Assembly: GCF_039537505.1 (NCBI RefSeq)
Contig: NZ_BAABAQ010000006.1
Coordinates: 248,001 to 312,000 of the forward strand
Direction: 5' to 3'
From: Streptosporangium oxazolinicum
Lineage (GTDB): Bacteria; Actinomycetota; Actinomycetes; Streptosporangiales; Streptosporangiaceae
Length of the DNA: 64,000 nt
How positions within the stretch are numbered: the stretch's first letter is position 1; every line of letters starts with the position of its first letter. Shown piece after piece: positions 1 through 8,208 of this stretch. The position numbers and the translations under genes are program-made. Below the pieces are notes generated by a model. That model made no database searches. It was given only the letters and a program-made list of their open reading frames with translations, and was not told the origin of the DNA.

Positions 1-608
1 ATGCTCACGGGCCATGTGGTGGCGCCGGGGGAAAGGCGCTCCGCCCTGTCCTCGCGCATCCAGACCTTGATCGTGCGCTTCCTGTGATGCAGGACCACGG
101 TCGCGGTGTCGCACTCGTCCTCCCTGGCCTTCCAGAAGAGCGTCACACCCCGCGGCGCCCCCTGGCGGCGGGCCAGCCGCACCCGTTCGGGGGCCGGCAT
201 CCGCCCCCGGCAGGAGGTGTCCCGCGCACCGGACGCGCCACGCTCGCCGGGCCCGTCCCCGGGGATCCGCCCCTCCGGCCCCGCCTGTGCTCCCCGGGTG
301 TCCCGCGCGCCCTGCTGGGCCGCCTCGGGGAGCGGCGTCGGCGCCTGGGGCGCCGTGGGCGGAGACTGGATCCGGAGCCAGGGCTCGGTCCGGGCCGCGG
401 GGGACACCGCCGGAGACATCGCCGGGGACGGGGGCGCGGCGATCGGAGTCCGCGCGGGAGCCTGGACGAGGGTGGTGGCCCAGATCGTGGCCGCCTCCAG
501 CGCGACCAGCGACAGCACGCTCGTCAGCCGTACCAGCGTCCCTCCGCGGAACAGGTTCCACAGGCACAGCGGGGTCAGGATCAGCCAGGAGACGCCGAGC
601 ACGAACAT
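1..608 (-). CDS. Unknown membrane protein, 3' end beyond the window
   Basis: An open frame starts at ATG 608 (an in-frame stop lies just upstream at 617-615) and runs without a stop to the left edge, so the C-terminus is missing. The first ~45 residues hold two hydrophobic segments (MFVLGVSWLILTPLCLWNLF, then a segment from about residue 25 rich in L, V and A), so the protein is probably anchored by an N-terminal hairpin. The next ~100 residues are Pro/Ala/Gly-rich and look disordered. The visible end is basic and less biased, with a stretch reading ATVVLHHRKRTIKVWMRED. I do not recognise the family. The plus-strand frames over the same DNA are Arg/Pro-rich shadows. Confidence 0.55.
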   Translation of the reverse strand, partial: MFVLGVSWLILTPLCLWNLFRGGTLVRLTSVLSLVALEAATIWATTLVQAPARTPIAAPPSPAMSPAVSPAARTEPWLRIQSPPTAPQAPTPLPEAAQQGARDTRGAQAGPEGRIPGDGPGERGASGARDTSCRGRMPAPERVRLARRQGAPRGVTLFWKAREDECDTATVVLHHRKRTIKVWMREDRAERLSPGATTWPVS

Positions 609-727
609 ATGAGGTCACCACCGGTAGTAAGAGGTCTCGGCTCCCCGTGATACTCCTGTCGCGGCCGGTGATGGTCCTGTTTGCCCATCCATGCCGATCC
701 GGTGATCGTTCGAATGCTGAGAGGTCG

Positions 728-1303
728 TCAGGCCGGGCGGAGCACGGGGGTTCCGGTGAGGCGGGCTCCGGCGGAGCCGAGTTCGGCGAGGGCGGTCTCG
801 GTGGTCGGGGCGGACACCCCGGCGGTGAGGTCCAGCAGCACCCGAACGGACAGGCCGTGCGCGACCGCGTCCAGGGCGGTGGCCCGTACGCAGTGGTCGG
901 TGGCGATGCCGACGACGTCCACCGCGTCCACGTGGCGCTCGCCGAGCCAGTCGGCCAGGCTCGTACCGTCGGGGGTGACGCCCTCGAAGCCGCTGTAGGC
1001 GGCGCTGTGGGCTCCCTTGCTGAACACCTCCTCGACGCGGGCGGTGTCGAAGGCGGGGTGGAAGTCGGAGCCCGGTGTCCCGGCGACGCAGTGGGCGGGC
1101 CAGGTGGTCACGTAGTCGGGTTCGGCGGCGAAGTGGGAGCCGGGGTCGACGTGATAGTCACGGGTGGCCACGACGTGGTCGTAGCCGTGTGAGGCGGCGT
1201 GCCGGGAGATGGCGGCGGCCACCTCGGCGCCGCCGCCGACCGGAAGGCTGCCGCCCTCGCAGAAGTCGTTCTGGACGTCGACGACGATCAGTGCTGTTGG
1301 CAT
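728..1303 (-). CDS. pncA: Nicotinamidase / pyrazinamidase
   Basis: Cytosolic hydrolase that converts nicotinamide to nicotinate and ammonia in NAD salvage. The 191-aa product has the full isochorismatase-fold signature: catalytic Asp9 (VVDVQNDF), Lys96 (FSKGAH) and Cys138 (TDHCVRATA), and the metal ligands Asp49, His51, His57 and His71, which match the numbering known for the mycobacterial enzyme. Its length is normal for the family. The gene starts 4 nt after the stop of the nicotinate phosphoribosyltransferase gene, so the two are surely cotranscribed and perform consecutive steps. The open frame extends far upstream, but MPTALIVVDVQNDF at 1303 is the conserved N-terminus. Confidence 0.95.
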   Translation of the reverse strand: MPTALIVVDVQNDFCEGGSLPVGGGAEVAAAISRHAASHGYDHVVATRDYHVDPGSHFAAEPDYVTTWPAHCVAGTPGSDFHPAFDTARVEEVFSKGAHSAAYSGFEGVTPDGTSLADWLGERHVDAVDVVGIATDHCVRATALDAVAHGLSVRVLLDLTAGVSAPTTETALAELGSAGARLTGTPVLRPA

Positions 1304-1307
1304 GCGG

Positions 1308-2585
1308 TCAGTCAAACACGGTCGGGATCGCGGCGTAGCCCCGGGACAGCTGGTGGGCGTTCGAGGGCAGCTCGGCGACGGCCTCGCGGTGTCGCGCGCG
1401 GCCCGCGTCCAGTTTCTCGCGCCCGACGATCTCACCCTCCCTGACCAGCGGAACCTGTAGCGGGCGGGCGTTCGAGGGGGACTCGCCCGAGACGGTGACC
1501 AGCTCGGCGACCGCCGTGCCCTCGGCGTCGAGCTCGCGGAAGGCCTCCTTGCGCCCGCCCCGGCTGGGCTTGCCCACCGACTTCTTGGCCACCGGCCGCA
1601 TGACCCCTCCGGCGTCCTCGCGGGCGACGAGCTTGTAGACCAGGGCGGCGGTGGGCGAGCCGGAGCCGGTGACCAGTGACGTGCCGACGCCGTAGCCGTC
1701 CACGGGCGCGGAGGCCAGCGCGGCGATGGCGTACTCGTCGAGGTCGCTGGTGACGATGATCCGGGTCTTGTGGGCACCGAGCGCGTCGAGCTGCTCGCGG
1801 ACCTCGTGGGCGACCTGGCCGAGGTCACCGGAGTCGAGGCGGACCGCCCCGAGGGAGGGCCCGGCGAGCTCCACCGCGGTCCGTACGGCCTGGGCCACGT
1901 CGTAGGTGTCCACGAGCAGCGTGGTACCGGCGCCGAGGGAGGCGATCTGGGCCCGGAAGGCCTGTTCCTCCGAGTCGTGGAGCAGGGTGAACGCGTGGGC
2001 CGCGGTCCCGGCGGTCGGTATGCCGTACTCGCGGCCCGCCATGAGGTTGGAGGTGGAGGAGAACCCGCACAGGTAGGCGGCCCGCGCCGCCGCCACGGCC
2101 GCCGCCTCGTGGGTGCGCCGCGAGCCCATCTCGATGAGCGGCCTGGTCCCGGCGGCGCGGATCATGCGCGTGGCGGCGGTGGCGATCGCGCAGTCGTGGT
2201 TGAGGATCGACAGGATCACGGTCTCCAGCAGCACGGCCTCGGCGAACGTGCCCTCCACCGTCATGATCGGGGAGCCGGGGAAGTAGCACTCGCCCTCGGC
2301 GTAGCCGTCCACGTCCCCGGAGAACCGGTATCCGGCGAGGAAGTCCAGGGTGGGCTCGTCGACCACCTCGTTGTCCCGCAGGAACGCCAGTGACTCCTCC
2401 TCGAAGCGGAAGGACTCCAGCGCGTCCAGCACCCGGCCGGTCCCCGCCACGATCCCGTAGCGCCGCCCGCCGGGCAGCTGGCGCGCGAACACCTCGAAAA
2501 CCGCCCGCTTGGCGGCGGCGCCGCTTCTCAGCGCCGCCTCAAGCATCGTCAGCTCATAGTGATCGGTAAGCAACGCGGTGCTCAT
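1308..2585 (-). CDS. pncB: Nicotinate phosphoribosyltransferase
   Basis: Converts nicotinate, PRPP and ATP to nicotinate mononucleotide in the Preiss-Handler pathway. The 425-aa product begins MSTALLTDHYELTML, the typical NAPRTase N-terminus, and carries the conserved IEMGSRRTHE and GVGTSLVTG segments of the type II PRTase fold. ATG 2585 is preferred; an in-frame GTG four codons upstream is possible. The gene is divergent from clpS across 46 nt, so both promoters must sit in that gap. pncA follows after 4 nt, giving a compact two-gene salvage operon that turns nicotinamide into NaMN. Confidence 0.94.
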   Translation of the reverse strand: MSTALLTDHYELTMLEAALRSGAAAKRAVFEVFARQLPGGRRYGIVAGTGRVLDALESFRFEEESLAFLRDNEVVDEPTLDFLAGYRFSGDVDGYAEGECYFPGSPIMTVEGTFAEAVLLETVILSILNHDCAIATAATRMIRAAGTRPLIEMGSRRTHEAAAVAAARAAYLCGFSSTSNLMAGREYGIPTAGTAAHAFTLLHDSEEQAFRAQIASLGAGTTLLVDTYDVAQAVRTAVELAGPSLGAVRLDSGDLGQVAHEVREQLDALGAHKTRIIVTSDLDEYAIAALASAPVDGYGVGTSLVTGSGSPTAALVYKLVAREDAGGVMRPVAKKSVGKPSRGGRKEAFRELDAEGTAVAELVTVSGESPSNARPLQVPLVREGEIVGREKLDAGRARHREAVAELPSNAHQLSRGYAAIPTVFD

Positions 2586-2631
2586 GCTCTTTGTCACGAG
2601 TCGAAGACTAAGCCCGGGGTAGGGCAGACTG

Positions 2632-2925
2632 GTGAATGTGGGTAGCACCGCTCCAACCGAGGTCGAGCGTCCGTCAATCGACGTACGGCCTGATCTGCCA
2701 TGGTTGACGATCGTCTGGAATGACCCGGTCAACCTGATGTCCTATGTGACGTACGTCTTCCAGTCCGTTTTCGGATACTCCAAGGAGAAGGCGGAGAAGC
2801 TGATGCTCGATGTGCATCACAAGGGTAAGGCCGTGGTCTCCAGCGGCACCCGCGAGGAGATGGAGCGCGACGCGCAGATCATGCACTCGTACGGGTTGTG
2901 GGCCACCGTCCAGCGGGATTCGTGA
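2632..2925 (+). CDS. clpS: ATP-dependent Clp protease adaptor ClpS
   Basis: N-end-rule adaptor that docks on the ClpC/ClpA N-domain and delivers substrates with hydrophobic N-termini to ClpP. The 97-aa product has the family core: WNDPVNLMSYVTYVF (the NDP motif and the helix forming the N-degron pocket) and the later VHHKGKAVV segment. GTG 2632 is chosen: a TAGGGC -10-like box lies 6 nt upstream, which fits a leaderless transcript; GTG 2638 is an alternative. DUF2017, a mec-type JAMM peptidase and cysO-cysM follow on the same strand, an order typical of actinobacteria. Confidence 0.94.
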   Translation: MNVGSTAPTEVERPSIDVRPDLPWLTIVWNDPVNLMSYVTYVFQSVFGYSKEKAEKLMLDVHHKGKAVVSSGTREEMERDAQIMHSYGLWATVQRDS

Positions 2926-3061
2926 GCGCGCGGGCGGCCCGGCATCACGCGTCGCCACGCGGCGAACGGCCGGGCCTGAAACGATCGGGCTCGGAGCGAC
3001 GGACGGGCCTAAGGTGGCGGGCGGGTCTCGGGTGGAGCCCGCGAGGAATGGTGGGCGAGAG

Positions 3062-3586
3062 ATGAGTTCGGGGTTCAAGCCGGGGCGCGAGGGCGGTGTG
3101 ATCACGGTTTTCGACGCCGCCGAGGTGTCGATCCTGCGCTCGCTGGTCACGCAGATCCTGGGCCTGATCGAGCCGGGGGAGACCGGCGACGACCCCCTGG
3201 AGAAGGCGCTCGGCATCGGCGCCTCCGAGCAGTCCAACGATCCGGTGCTGGCCCGGCTGTTCCCCTCGGCCTACGAGGACGGCGAGGCGGCCGCCGAGTT
3301 CCGCAGATACACCGAGGCGACGCTGCGCGAGGGTAAGCGGGCCGACGCCAAGACGATGCTCGACAGCGCCGAGCCCGGCCGGGTCGAGCTGACCAGGGAG
3401 CAGGCGCAGGCGTGGATGCGCGCGCTGAACGACGTGCGGCTCGCGCTCGGCACCCGGCTGGAGGTGACCGAGGAGGTGCACGACGAGATCGCCGACATGG
3501 CCGAGAGCGACCCCCGCTATCCGGCGTACGTCATCTACGACTGGCTGACCTACCTCCAGGACACCCTGGTCCGTGCCCTTTGGTAA
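3062..3586 (+). CDS. DUF2017 family protein
   Basis: A 174-aa soluble acidic protein of the family that almost always sits between clpS and the mec/cysO genes in actinobacteria; its function is unknown to me. The sequence is helical, with no membrane segment or catalytic motif that I recognise, and ends in the conserved-looking stretch YVIYDWLTYLQDTLVRALW. ATG 3062 is chosen because it follows a purine-rich GGGCGAGAG and the frame upstream of it reads as low-complexity basic sequence. It lies 136 nt after clpS and 9 nt before the JAMM gene. Confidence 0.82.
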   Translation: MSSGFKPGREGGVITVFDAAEVSILRSLVTQILGLIEPGETGDDPLEKALGIGASEQSNDPVLARLFPSAYEDGEAAAEFRRYTEATLREGKRADAKTMLDSAEPGRVELTREQAQAWMRALNDVRLALGTRLEVTEEVHDEIADMAESDPRYPAYVIYDWLTYLQDTLVRALW

Positions 3587-3595
3587 CTTCCAGTC

Positions 3596-4012
3596 ATGCT
3601 CACGATCTCCCGGGAACTGGTTGACAAGATCATCGCGCACGCTCGGGCGGACCACCCCGACGAGGCCTGCGGCGTGGTCGCGGGGCCGCTCGGTTCCGAC
3701 TCCCCCGAACGGTTCGTCGCGATGGAGAACGCCGAGCGGTCACCGACGTTCTACCGGTTCGACTCGCTGGAGCAGTTGCGCGTGTGGCGGGAGATGGACG
3801 ACCGCGACGAGGAGCCGGTGGTCATCTACCACTCCCACACCGCCACCGAGGCGTACCCCTCCCGCACCGACATCTCCTACGCCTCCGAGCCGAACGCCCA
3901 CTACGTGCTGGTCTCCACCCGTGAGGAGCTGGGGGAGAAGGCCGAGTTCCGCTCGTACCGGATCGTCGACGGCGTCGTGAGCGAGGAGGAGGTGACGATC
4001 ACCTCCGGGTGA
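3596..4012 (+). CDS. mec: JAMM/MPN+ metallopeptidase, Mec-like [CysO]-cysteine peptidase
   Basis: Zn-dependent isopeptidase. In mycobacteria the homologue Mec releases cysteine from the CysO-cysteine adduct made by CysM. The 138-aa protein has a complete JAMM site: Glu23, then His79-x-His81-x7-Ser89-x2-Asp92. A TAACTT -10-like box lies 6 nt before ATG 3596, suggesting a leaderless message. cysO and cysM lie downstream, so a cysteine-pathway role is well supported. A second role is likely here: the local CysO ends in Gly-Gly-Ser-Arg, and a JAMM peptidase would be the natural enzyme to remove the last two residues. That part is inference. Confidence 0.88.
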   Translation: MLTISRELVDKIIAHARADHPDEACGVVAGPLGSDSPERFVAMENAERSPTFYRFDSLEQLRVWREMDDRDEEPVVIYHSHTATEAYPSRTDISYASEPNAHYVLVSTREELGEKAEFRSYRIVDGVVSEEEVTITSG

Positions 4013-4325
4013 CCGTCACCGTCCAGCGTCCGAGGGCCGCGTCCGAGGTCCGAGAGGCCGGGCGTCCTGGCGCCCGCGTCCGGGTTTCCATCTCCTGGCC
4101 TCCACGCCCTCCTTGGCCCTCCACGTCCGAAACCCGGACGTCTGGGTGTGCCGGGGTCCGAGGGGCTGGGCGTCCAGGCGTCCGAGCGCCAGGGGTCCGG
4201 ATGCCCGCGTCCGGGCCGCGTCCGGGATTCGTCCGACGCCGGTGTCCGGTACGGCCGTGAGGCGAATGGACCCTTTGGGTAAACTGGTGAACATGCTGAC
4301 CGCCGCCCCGAGCCAGGAGGACGTC
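4013..4325 (+). other. Intergenic low-complexity DNA with a putative cysO promoter
   Basis: About 310 nt without a convincing gene. From about 4019 to 4250 it is built of short degenerate CGTCCG(A/G)GG-type repeats on both strands. At 4280-4285 there is TAAACT, a good -10 box, 7 nt before ATG 4293, so cysO-cysM probably have their own promoter separate from mec. I see no clear -35. Confidence 0.5.
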
Positions 4326-4430
4326 GTGCTCTCGCGTCCCGGCCCTCGGGCACGGCACGCGGGTGTCGCGCCCGTACAGAACTTCCTGTTCGCGCACACA
4401 CCCTCCGTCGTCGTCTACGACTGTCGCTGA
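4326..4430 (+). CDS. Short leader ORF upstream of cysO (possible cysteine attenuator)
   Basis: A 34-aa ORF starts at GTG 4326 behind a near-perfect Shine-Dalgarno (CCAGGAGG at 4313-4320, 5 nt spacing). The same frame can begin at ATG 4293, 7 nt after a TAAACT -10 box, giving 45 aa. The product ends VVVYDCR just before the stop. Downstream, CACCGG (4458-4463) can pair either with CCGGTG at 4450-4455 or with CCGGTG at 4473-4478, so two exclusive hairpins are possible before the cysO ribosome site. Cysteine-responsive leader ORFs are known in actinobacteria; assigning that role here is inference from position, the Cys near the stop and the RNA pairing. Confidence 0.5.
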   Translation: MLSRPGPRARHAGVAPVQNFLFAHTPSVVVYDCR

Positions 4431-4517
4431 CCGGCTTTTCTGGAATCCTCCGGTGCTCACCGGTGTTCTGATCCGGTGGGCTTTACTCCCATGACGACGC
4501 AAGGAGATTGACCCGCG

Positions 4518-4796
4518 ATGGCCATCGAGGTTCGCATTCCGACCATCCTGCGCACCTACACCGACGGCGCCAAGGCCGTCGACGCCAAGGGCGCCACGCT
4601 TGAGGAGCTCATCGGCGACCTGGAGGCCCGGCACCCCGGGCTGAGGGAGCGCCTGGTCGACAAGGGCGCGCTGCGCCGCTTCGTGAACGTCTACCTGAAC
4701 GACGAGGACGTCCGCTTTCTGGGCGGGCTGGAGACCCCGGTCGCCGACGGCGACACGGTCACCGTCCTGCCCGCCGTGGCCGGCGGCTCTCGCTAG
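4518..4796 (+). CDS. cysO: CysO-like sulfur-carrier protein (MoaD/ThiS fold)
   Basis: Small ubiquitin-like carrier whose C-terminal thiocarboxylate donates sulfur to O-phosphoserine on CysM. The 92-aa product has the MoaD-like core (IPTILRTYTDGAK, VNVYLNDEDVR, DGDTVTVLPAVAGG). Unlike the mycobacterial protein, which ends in Gly-Gly, this one reads GGSR before the stop, so two residues must be removed before the C-terminal glycine can be adenylated and thiolated. The start is ATG 4518 behind AAGGAG (4501-4506). cysM follows after 138 nt and the JAMM gene lies upstream. Confidence 0.9.
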   Translation: MAIEVRIPTILRTYTDGAKAVDAKGATLEELIGDLEARHPGLRERLVDKGALRRFVNVYLNDEDVRFLGGLETPVADGDTVTVLPAVAGGSR

Positions 4797-4934
4797 CCGC
4801 GCGGCACCGCCCGCCCCCGCGAGAGCTCCACGATCTCCCGCGGGGCGGGTGGCACACGCCGCGGTTCCAGGGCTGTCACCGCGAGGCACCAGGTCTGTCA
4901 CCACAAGGTCAACCCGAAGCGGAAGCCGTACACC

Positions 4935-5882
4935 ATGCGTTTTGACTCACTGATCGAATCGGTCGGCCGGACACCGTTGGTCGGCCTGCCCAGGCTCTCG
5001 CCCTCGGAGGACGTGCGGATCTGGGCCAAGCTCGAAGACCGCAACCCGACAGGTTCGGTCAAGGACCGGCCGGCGCTGTGGATGATCGAGCAGGCGGAGA
5101 AGGACGGGCTTCTCCAGCCGGGCTGCACGATCCTCGAACCCACGAGCGGCAACACCGGCATCTCGCTGGCGATGTCCGCCAGGCTCAAGGGCTACAAGCT
5201 GATCTGCGTGATGCCGGAGAACACCTCCGAGGAGCGCCGTCAGCTGCTGCGCATGTGGGGCGCGCGGATCATCTCCTCGCCCGCGGCGGGCGGCTCCAAC
5301 GAGGCGGTCAGGGTCGCCAAGGGCCTGGCGGCGGAGAACCCCGACTGGGTGATGCTCTACCAGTACGGCAACCCGGCCAACTGGCGCTCGCACTACGAGT
5401 CGACGGGGCCGGAGATCCTGGAGGATCTGCCGTCCGTCACCCACTTCGTGGCCGGTCTGGGCACCACGGGCACCCTGATGGGCGTCGGCAGGTTCCTGCG
5501 CGAGCGCGTCCCCGGCGTGCGGATCGTCGCCGCCGAGCCGCGTTACGGCGAGCTGGTGTACGGGCTGCGCAACGTGGACGAGGGCTTCATCCCCGAGCTG
5601 TACGACGCCGACGTCCTGACCACGCGTTTCTCGGTCTCCTCCGCCGACGCGCTCCGGCGCACCCGGGAGCTGCTGGCCGGGGAGGGCATCTTCGCGGGGG
5701 TCTCCACCGGGGCCGCCCTGCACGCCGCGCTCGGCATGGCGGCCAAGGCCGTCAAGGCGGGCGAGCGGGCCGACATCGTGTTCGTGGTCGCGGACGGCGG
5801 CTGGAAGTACCTGTCCACCGGCGCCTACGAGGGGACGCTGGACGAGGCCGAGGAGCGGCTCGAAGGCCAGCTCTGGGCCTGA
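4935..5882 (+). CDS. cysM: CysO-dependent cysteine synthase (O-phosphoserine sulfhydrylase)
   Basis: PLP enzyme that joins O-phosphoserine with sulfur from CysO-thiocarboxylate. The 315-aa product is a fold-type II cysteine synthase: PTGSVKDRPA carries the PLP lysine, EPTSGNTGIS binds the substrate carboxylate and GLGTTGTLMG binds the PLP phosphate. The segment EPRYGELVYGLRNVDEGF resembles mycobacterial CysM, where an Arg in this region selects O-phosphoserine over O-acetylserine, so this is CysM rather than CysK. It ends the mec-cysO-cysM block and is followed by a strong terminator. Confidence 0.94.
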   Translation: MRFDSLIESVGRTPLVGLPRLSPSEDVRIWAKLEDRNPTGSVKDRPALWMIEQAEKDGLLQPGCTILEPTSGNTGISLAMSARLKGYKLICVMPENTSEERRQLLRMWGARIISSPAAGGSNEAVRVAKGLAAENPDWVMLYQYGNPANWRSHYESTGPEILEDLPSVTHFVAGLGTTGTLMGVGRFLRERVPGVRIVAAEPRYGELVYGLRNVDEGFIPELYDADVLTTRFSVSSADALRRTRELLAGEGIFAGVSTGAALHAALGMAAKAVKAGERADIVFVVADGGWKYLSTGAYEGTLDEAEERLEGQLWA

Positions 5883-5937
5883 GTGTCCTTCTCGCCGTCG
5901 ACGGGCTCGGTGGGCGCGGGGAAAGTGCGACGGCGAA

Positions 5938-5966
5938 GGGCGGGCGTCCCACCGGGACGCCCGCCC
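5938..5966. terminator. Terminator between convergent cysM and the DUF3352 gene
   Basis: Perfect 13-bp stem GGGCGGGCGTCCC (5938-5950) with its complement at 5954-5966 and a 3-nt ACC loop, followed by TCTGTCATCTGTC. It lies between two convergent genes and could serve both. Confidence 0.8.
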
Positions 5967-6044
5967 TCTGTCATCTGTCGTCCCCGGCGGGGCCGGAGCC
6001 CTGCCGGGGACCTGGGGAGGCTTGATCGAACAGGATCAGGTGGA

Positions 6045-7913
6045 TCAGTTGAACAGGAGCCTCATCGAGAAGGACGCCTCGCTGCCCGACTGGGTGCCGC
6101 TGATGCCCACGGCGCGGAGCACCTGGAGGTTGGCCTTCTCCTCGCCCTGGAGGCCGTTCAGATAGAGGTTCTCCACCTTGTCCAGGTCGGCGTAGACGGC
6201 GAAGGTCGCCTCACCGGCGTTGGGGACCGCGAGCTGGAAGGTCTCGCTGTCGCCCAGGGCGCCGTCCTTGTTGAGCTCGGTCGCGTAGTCCTGCGCGCTG
6301 GCCAGCACGAAGACGCCGTCACCGGGAACCTTGGCGAGCTGCGGGACGGCCGTCCCGGAGTCCACCAGGAACTTCTCGATCTTGCCGACGACCTCCTGCG
6401 CCTTGGCCGGGTCGGTGACGATCTTCGCGCCGAACCTCGGCTGGTTGCCGCTGAGGCCGTTGGAGTCCAGGGCGAGGGTGATGTTCTCGCCGAGCAGCGT
6501 CACCAGGTCGTCCGGGAGCGCCAGGCCGTACCTCTGCTTGGCCTGGTCGGCGAACTGCTGGACGCCGCCGCCCGCGGCCTGGTCGGCCGACTTCATGACC
6601 TGCGCCCACTGCTTGCCGATCACCTCGCCGAGGCCGGAGATCGAGATCGCACCGGCGGTGGAGGCCGGAAGCGTGCCGATCCTGGAGGCCTCGGGGGTGC
6701 CCATGTCCAGACCCTCGGCACCGCGGCTGATGCCCGCGAGCTCGACGTACTCGCCGTCGAAGCGAAGGGCGCCCGCCACGCGGACGTTCTTGATCTGGGC
6801 GAGGGCGGTGGGGTCCTGGGCGGCCAGCTGGGGAGCCATTCCCGCGAGCTTGCCCGCGTCGGCCCAGAAGGAGAGCACGCCGGTCTCGCCGAGGGCGCCC
6901 AGGTCGTCGGAGAAGTTGGCGTTCCCCGACAGCGGCTCGGCGGTGACGGCCCTGTCGGCGTCGGCCTGGGTCGGGGTGAGCAGCGCGTAGTCCTCGCGGA
7001 ACGCGATGCCGTACTTCTCCTCGCCCATCAGCTTGGCGATGCCCGCCTTGGCCTTGTCCTGGTCGGTGACCTGGACGGCCACCACGACGCCGGGCTCGGC
7101 GCCCGCCTTGGCCGGGGGCAGCGCGGCCACGCCGACGCGGACGCCGAGCCACGGCTCGATGTCGGCGGCGTAGTCGACCTTGTCGAAGCCGCCGGTGCCC
7201 TTCTTGAGCTGGTCGAAGATCGCCTGGCGCGGGTCCTCGCCGGTGAAGGAGTCCTTGGTGACCGTGAACTTCCTGGCGATGGTGAACAGCGCCACCTTCT
7301 GGTTCGCGGCCGGGTCGAGGTCGAGGCGCACGTAGCCGATGGCGTTGCCGGGCAGGACGTCGTGCGGCTGCGCGCCGCCGCCGCTGAGCAGGTTGACCGC
7401 GAAGAAGCCGCCGCCGCCCACCAGGGCGACGACCAGCGCGGCGATCACCGCGAGCAGCCAGCCCTTACCGCCCTTGCGGGCGGGAGGCCCGGGGGGCGGC
7501 CCGGCGCTCAGGAAGTCGGGGCCCTGCTGCCAGTTCCCGGGCTGCTGCGCGTACGCCTGCTGACCGTAGTTCTGCTGCTGCTGTTGCTGGTAGCCGGGCT
7601 GCTGCTGGCCATACTGCTGTCCGTACGGCTGCTGAGCGGCCTGCTGGCCGTAGTTCTGCTGTCCGTACGGCTGTTGCTGCTGGTATCCCTGCTGGGGGTT
7701 CTGCTGCTGGTAGGGCTGGCCCTGCTGCGGGTAGGGCTGCCCCTGCTGGTAGCCGCCGGAAGGCTGTGGGTATCCGGGCTGGCCGTTCTGTGGATAGGCC
7801 TGTGTGTGCGGCTGGTCGTTTCGCTGCGCGCCCTCGTTCCAACGGTAGGCGATCGTCCTGTCGGGTTGCTGACCCGGCGTGGGCGACTGGTCGGGGGGAT
7901 TGTTGGCAGGCAT
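6045..7913 (-). CDS. DUF3352 family membrane protein with a Gln/Tyr/Pro-rich N-terminal tail
   Basis: About 622 aa. Residues ~1-150 are low complexity, dominated by Gln, Pro, Tyr and Gly in repeats such as YGQQ and YPQQGQP. A single membrane segment follows at about 155-180 (GWLLAVIAALVVALVGGGGFFAVNLL), then a ~440-aa domain beginning HDVLPGNAIGYVRLDLDP that matches the DUF3352 family as I know it. The predicted topology is a cytoplasmic disordered tail and a large extracytoplasmic domain. ATG 7913 is preferred; GTG 7919, two codons upstream, is possible. Function unknown. A perfect palindrome TTGCTAGCAA lies upstream at 7961-7970 and may be an operator. Confidence 0.8.
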   Translation of the reverse strand: MPANNPPDQSPTPGQQPDRTIAYRWNEGAQRNDQPHTQAYPQNGQPGYPQPSGGYQQGQPYPQQGQPYQQQNPQQGYQQQQPYGQQNYGQQAAQQPYGQQYGQQQPGYQQQQQQNYGQQAYAQQPGNWQQGPDFLSAGPPPGPPARKGGKGWLLAVIAALVVALVGGGGFFAVNLLSGGGAQPHDVLPGNAIGYVRLDLDPAANQKVALFTIARKFTVTKDSFTGEDPRQAIFDQLKKGTGGFDKVDYAADIEPWLGVRVGVAALPPAKAGAEPGVVVAVQVTDQDKAKAGIAKLMGEEKYGIAFREDYALLTPTQADADRAVTAEPLSGNANFSDDLGALGETGVLSFWADAGKLAGMAPQLAAQDPTALAQIKNVRVAGALRFDGEYVELAGISRGAEGLDMGTPEASRIGTLPASTAGAISISGLGEVIGKQWAQVMKSADQAAGGGVQQFADQAKQRYGLALPDDLVTLLGENITLALDSNGLSGNQPRFGAKIVTDPAKAQEVVGKIEKFLVDSGTAVPQLAKVPGDGVFVLASAQDYATELNKDGALGDSETFQLAVPNAGEATFAVYADLDKVENLYLNGLQGEEKANLQVLRAVGISGTQSGSEASFSMRLLFN

Positions 7914-8208
7914 GATCACTCACAATGTGGACTTCGCGGATAGGGAGAAGTTAGTGCACATTGCTAGCAACCCGCTTGCATTGAACTAACTATGTGATTG
8001 GTCCATCTAAGGGGACCAACCCCTGCTCAGCACGGCTTTATGGCCCATCGCCGCCTTTGTCGTTCTGTTCCCGCAGGTCACTGCCATCTCCTCCTTATCG
8101 TGAGTCCCCGTTTTCCCGGAGATTCCGGTGCCCGGGACCGGCCCGGGGAGGCGAAGGCCGTACGGAATGGGTAGAGTGACCCCTCTAGAACAAGGTTCGG
8201 GAGCGTGG
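7914..8208. promoter_or_regulatory. Divergent promoter region with a TTGCTAGCAA palindrome and a small hairpin
   Basis: 295 nt between divergent genes. It contains the perfect palindrome TTGCTAGCAA at 7961-7970, with a further TTGCA at 7976-7980, and a hairpin TTGGTCC (7998-8004) / GGACCAA (8013-8019). The DNA is clearly more AT-rich than its surroundings from 7915 to 8010. No gene is seen. The regulator is unknown. Confidence 0.4.

Noticed and set aside
84..1192. Long plus-strand open frames over 84-1192
   Set aside because: They are Arg/Pro/Gly-rich and antisense to a frame with membrane segments (1-608) and to pncA.
4013..4260. Open frames on both strands in the mec-cysO gap
   Set aside because: They follow from the short GGGCGTCCG-type repeats, which are open in several frames.
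5883..7943. 686-codon plus-strand frame
   Set aside because: Antisense shadow of the DUF3352 gene; the Leu-rich stretch is the complement of the Gln repeats.
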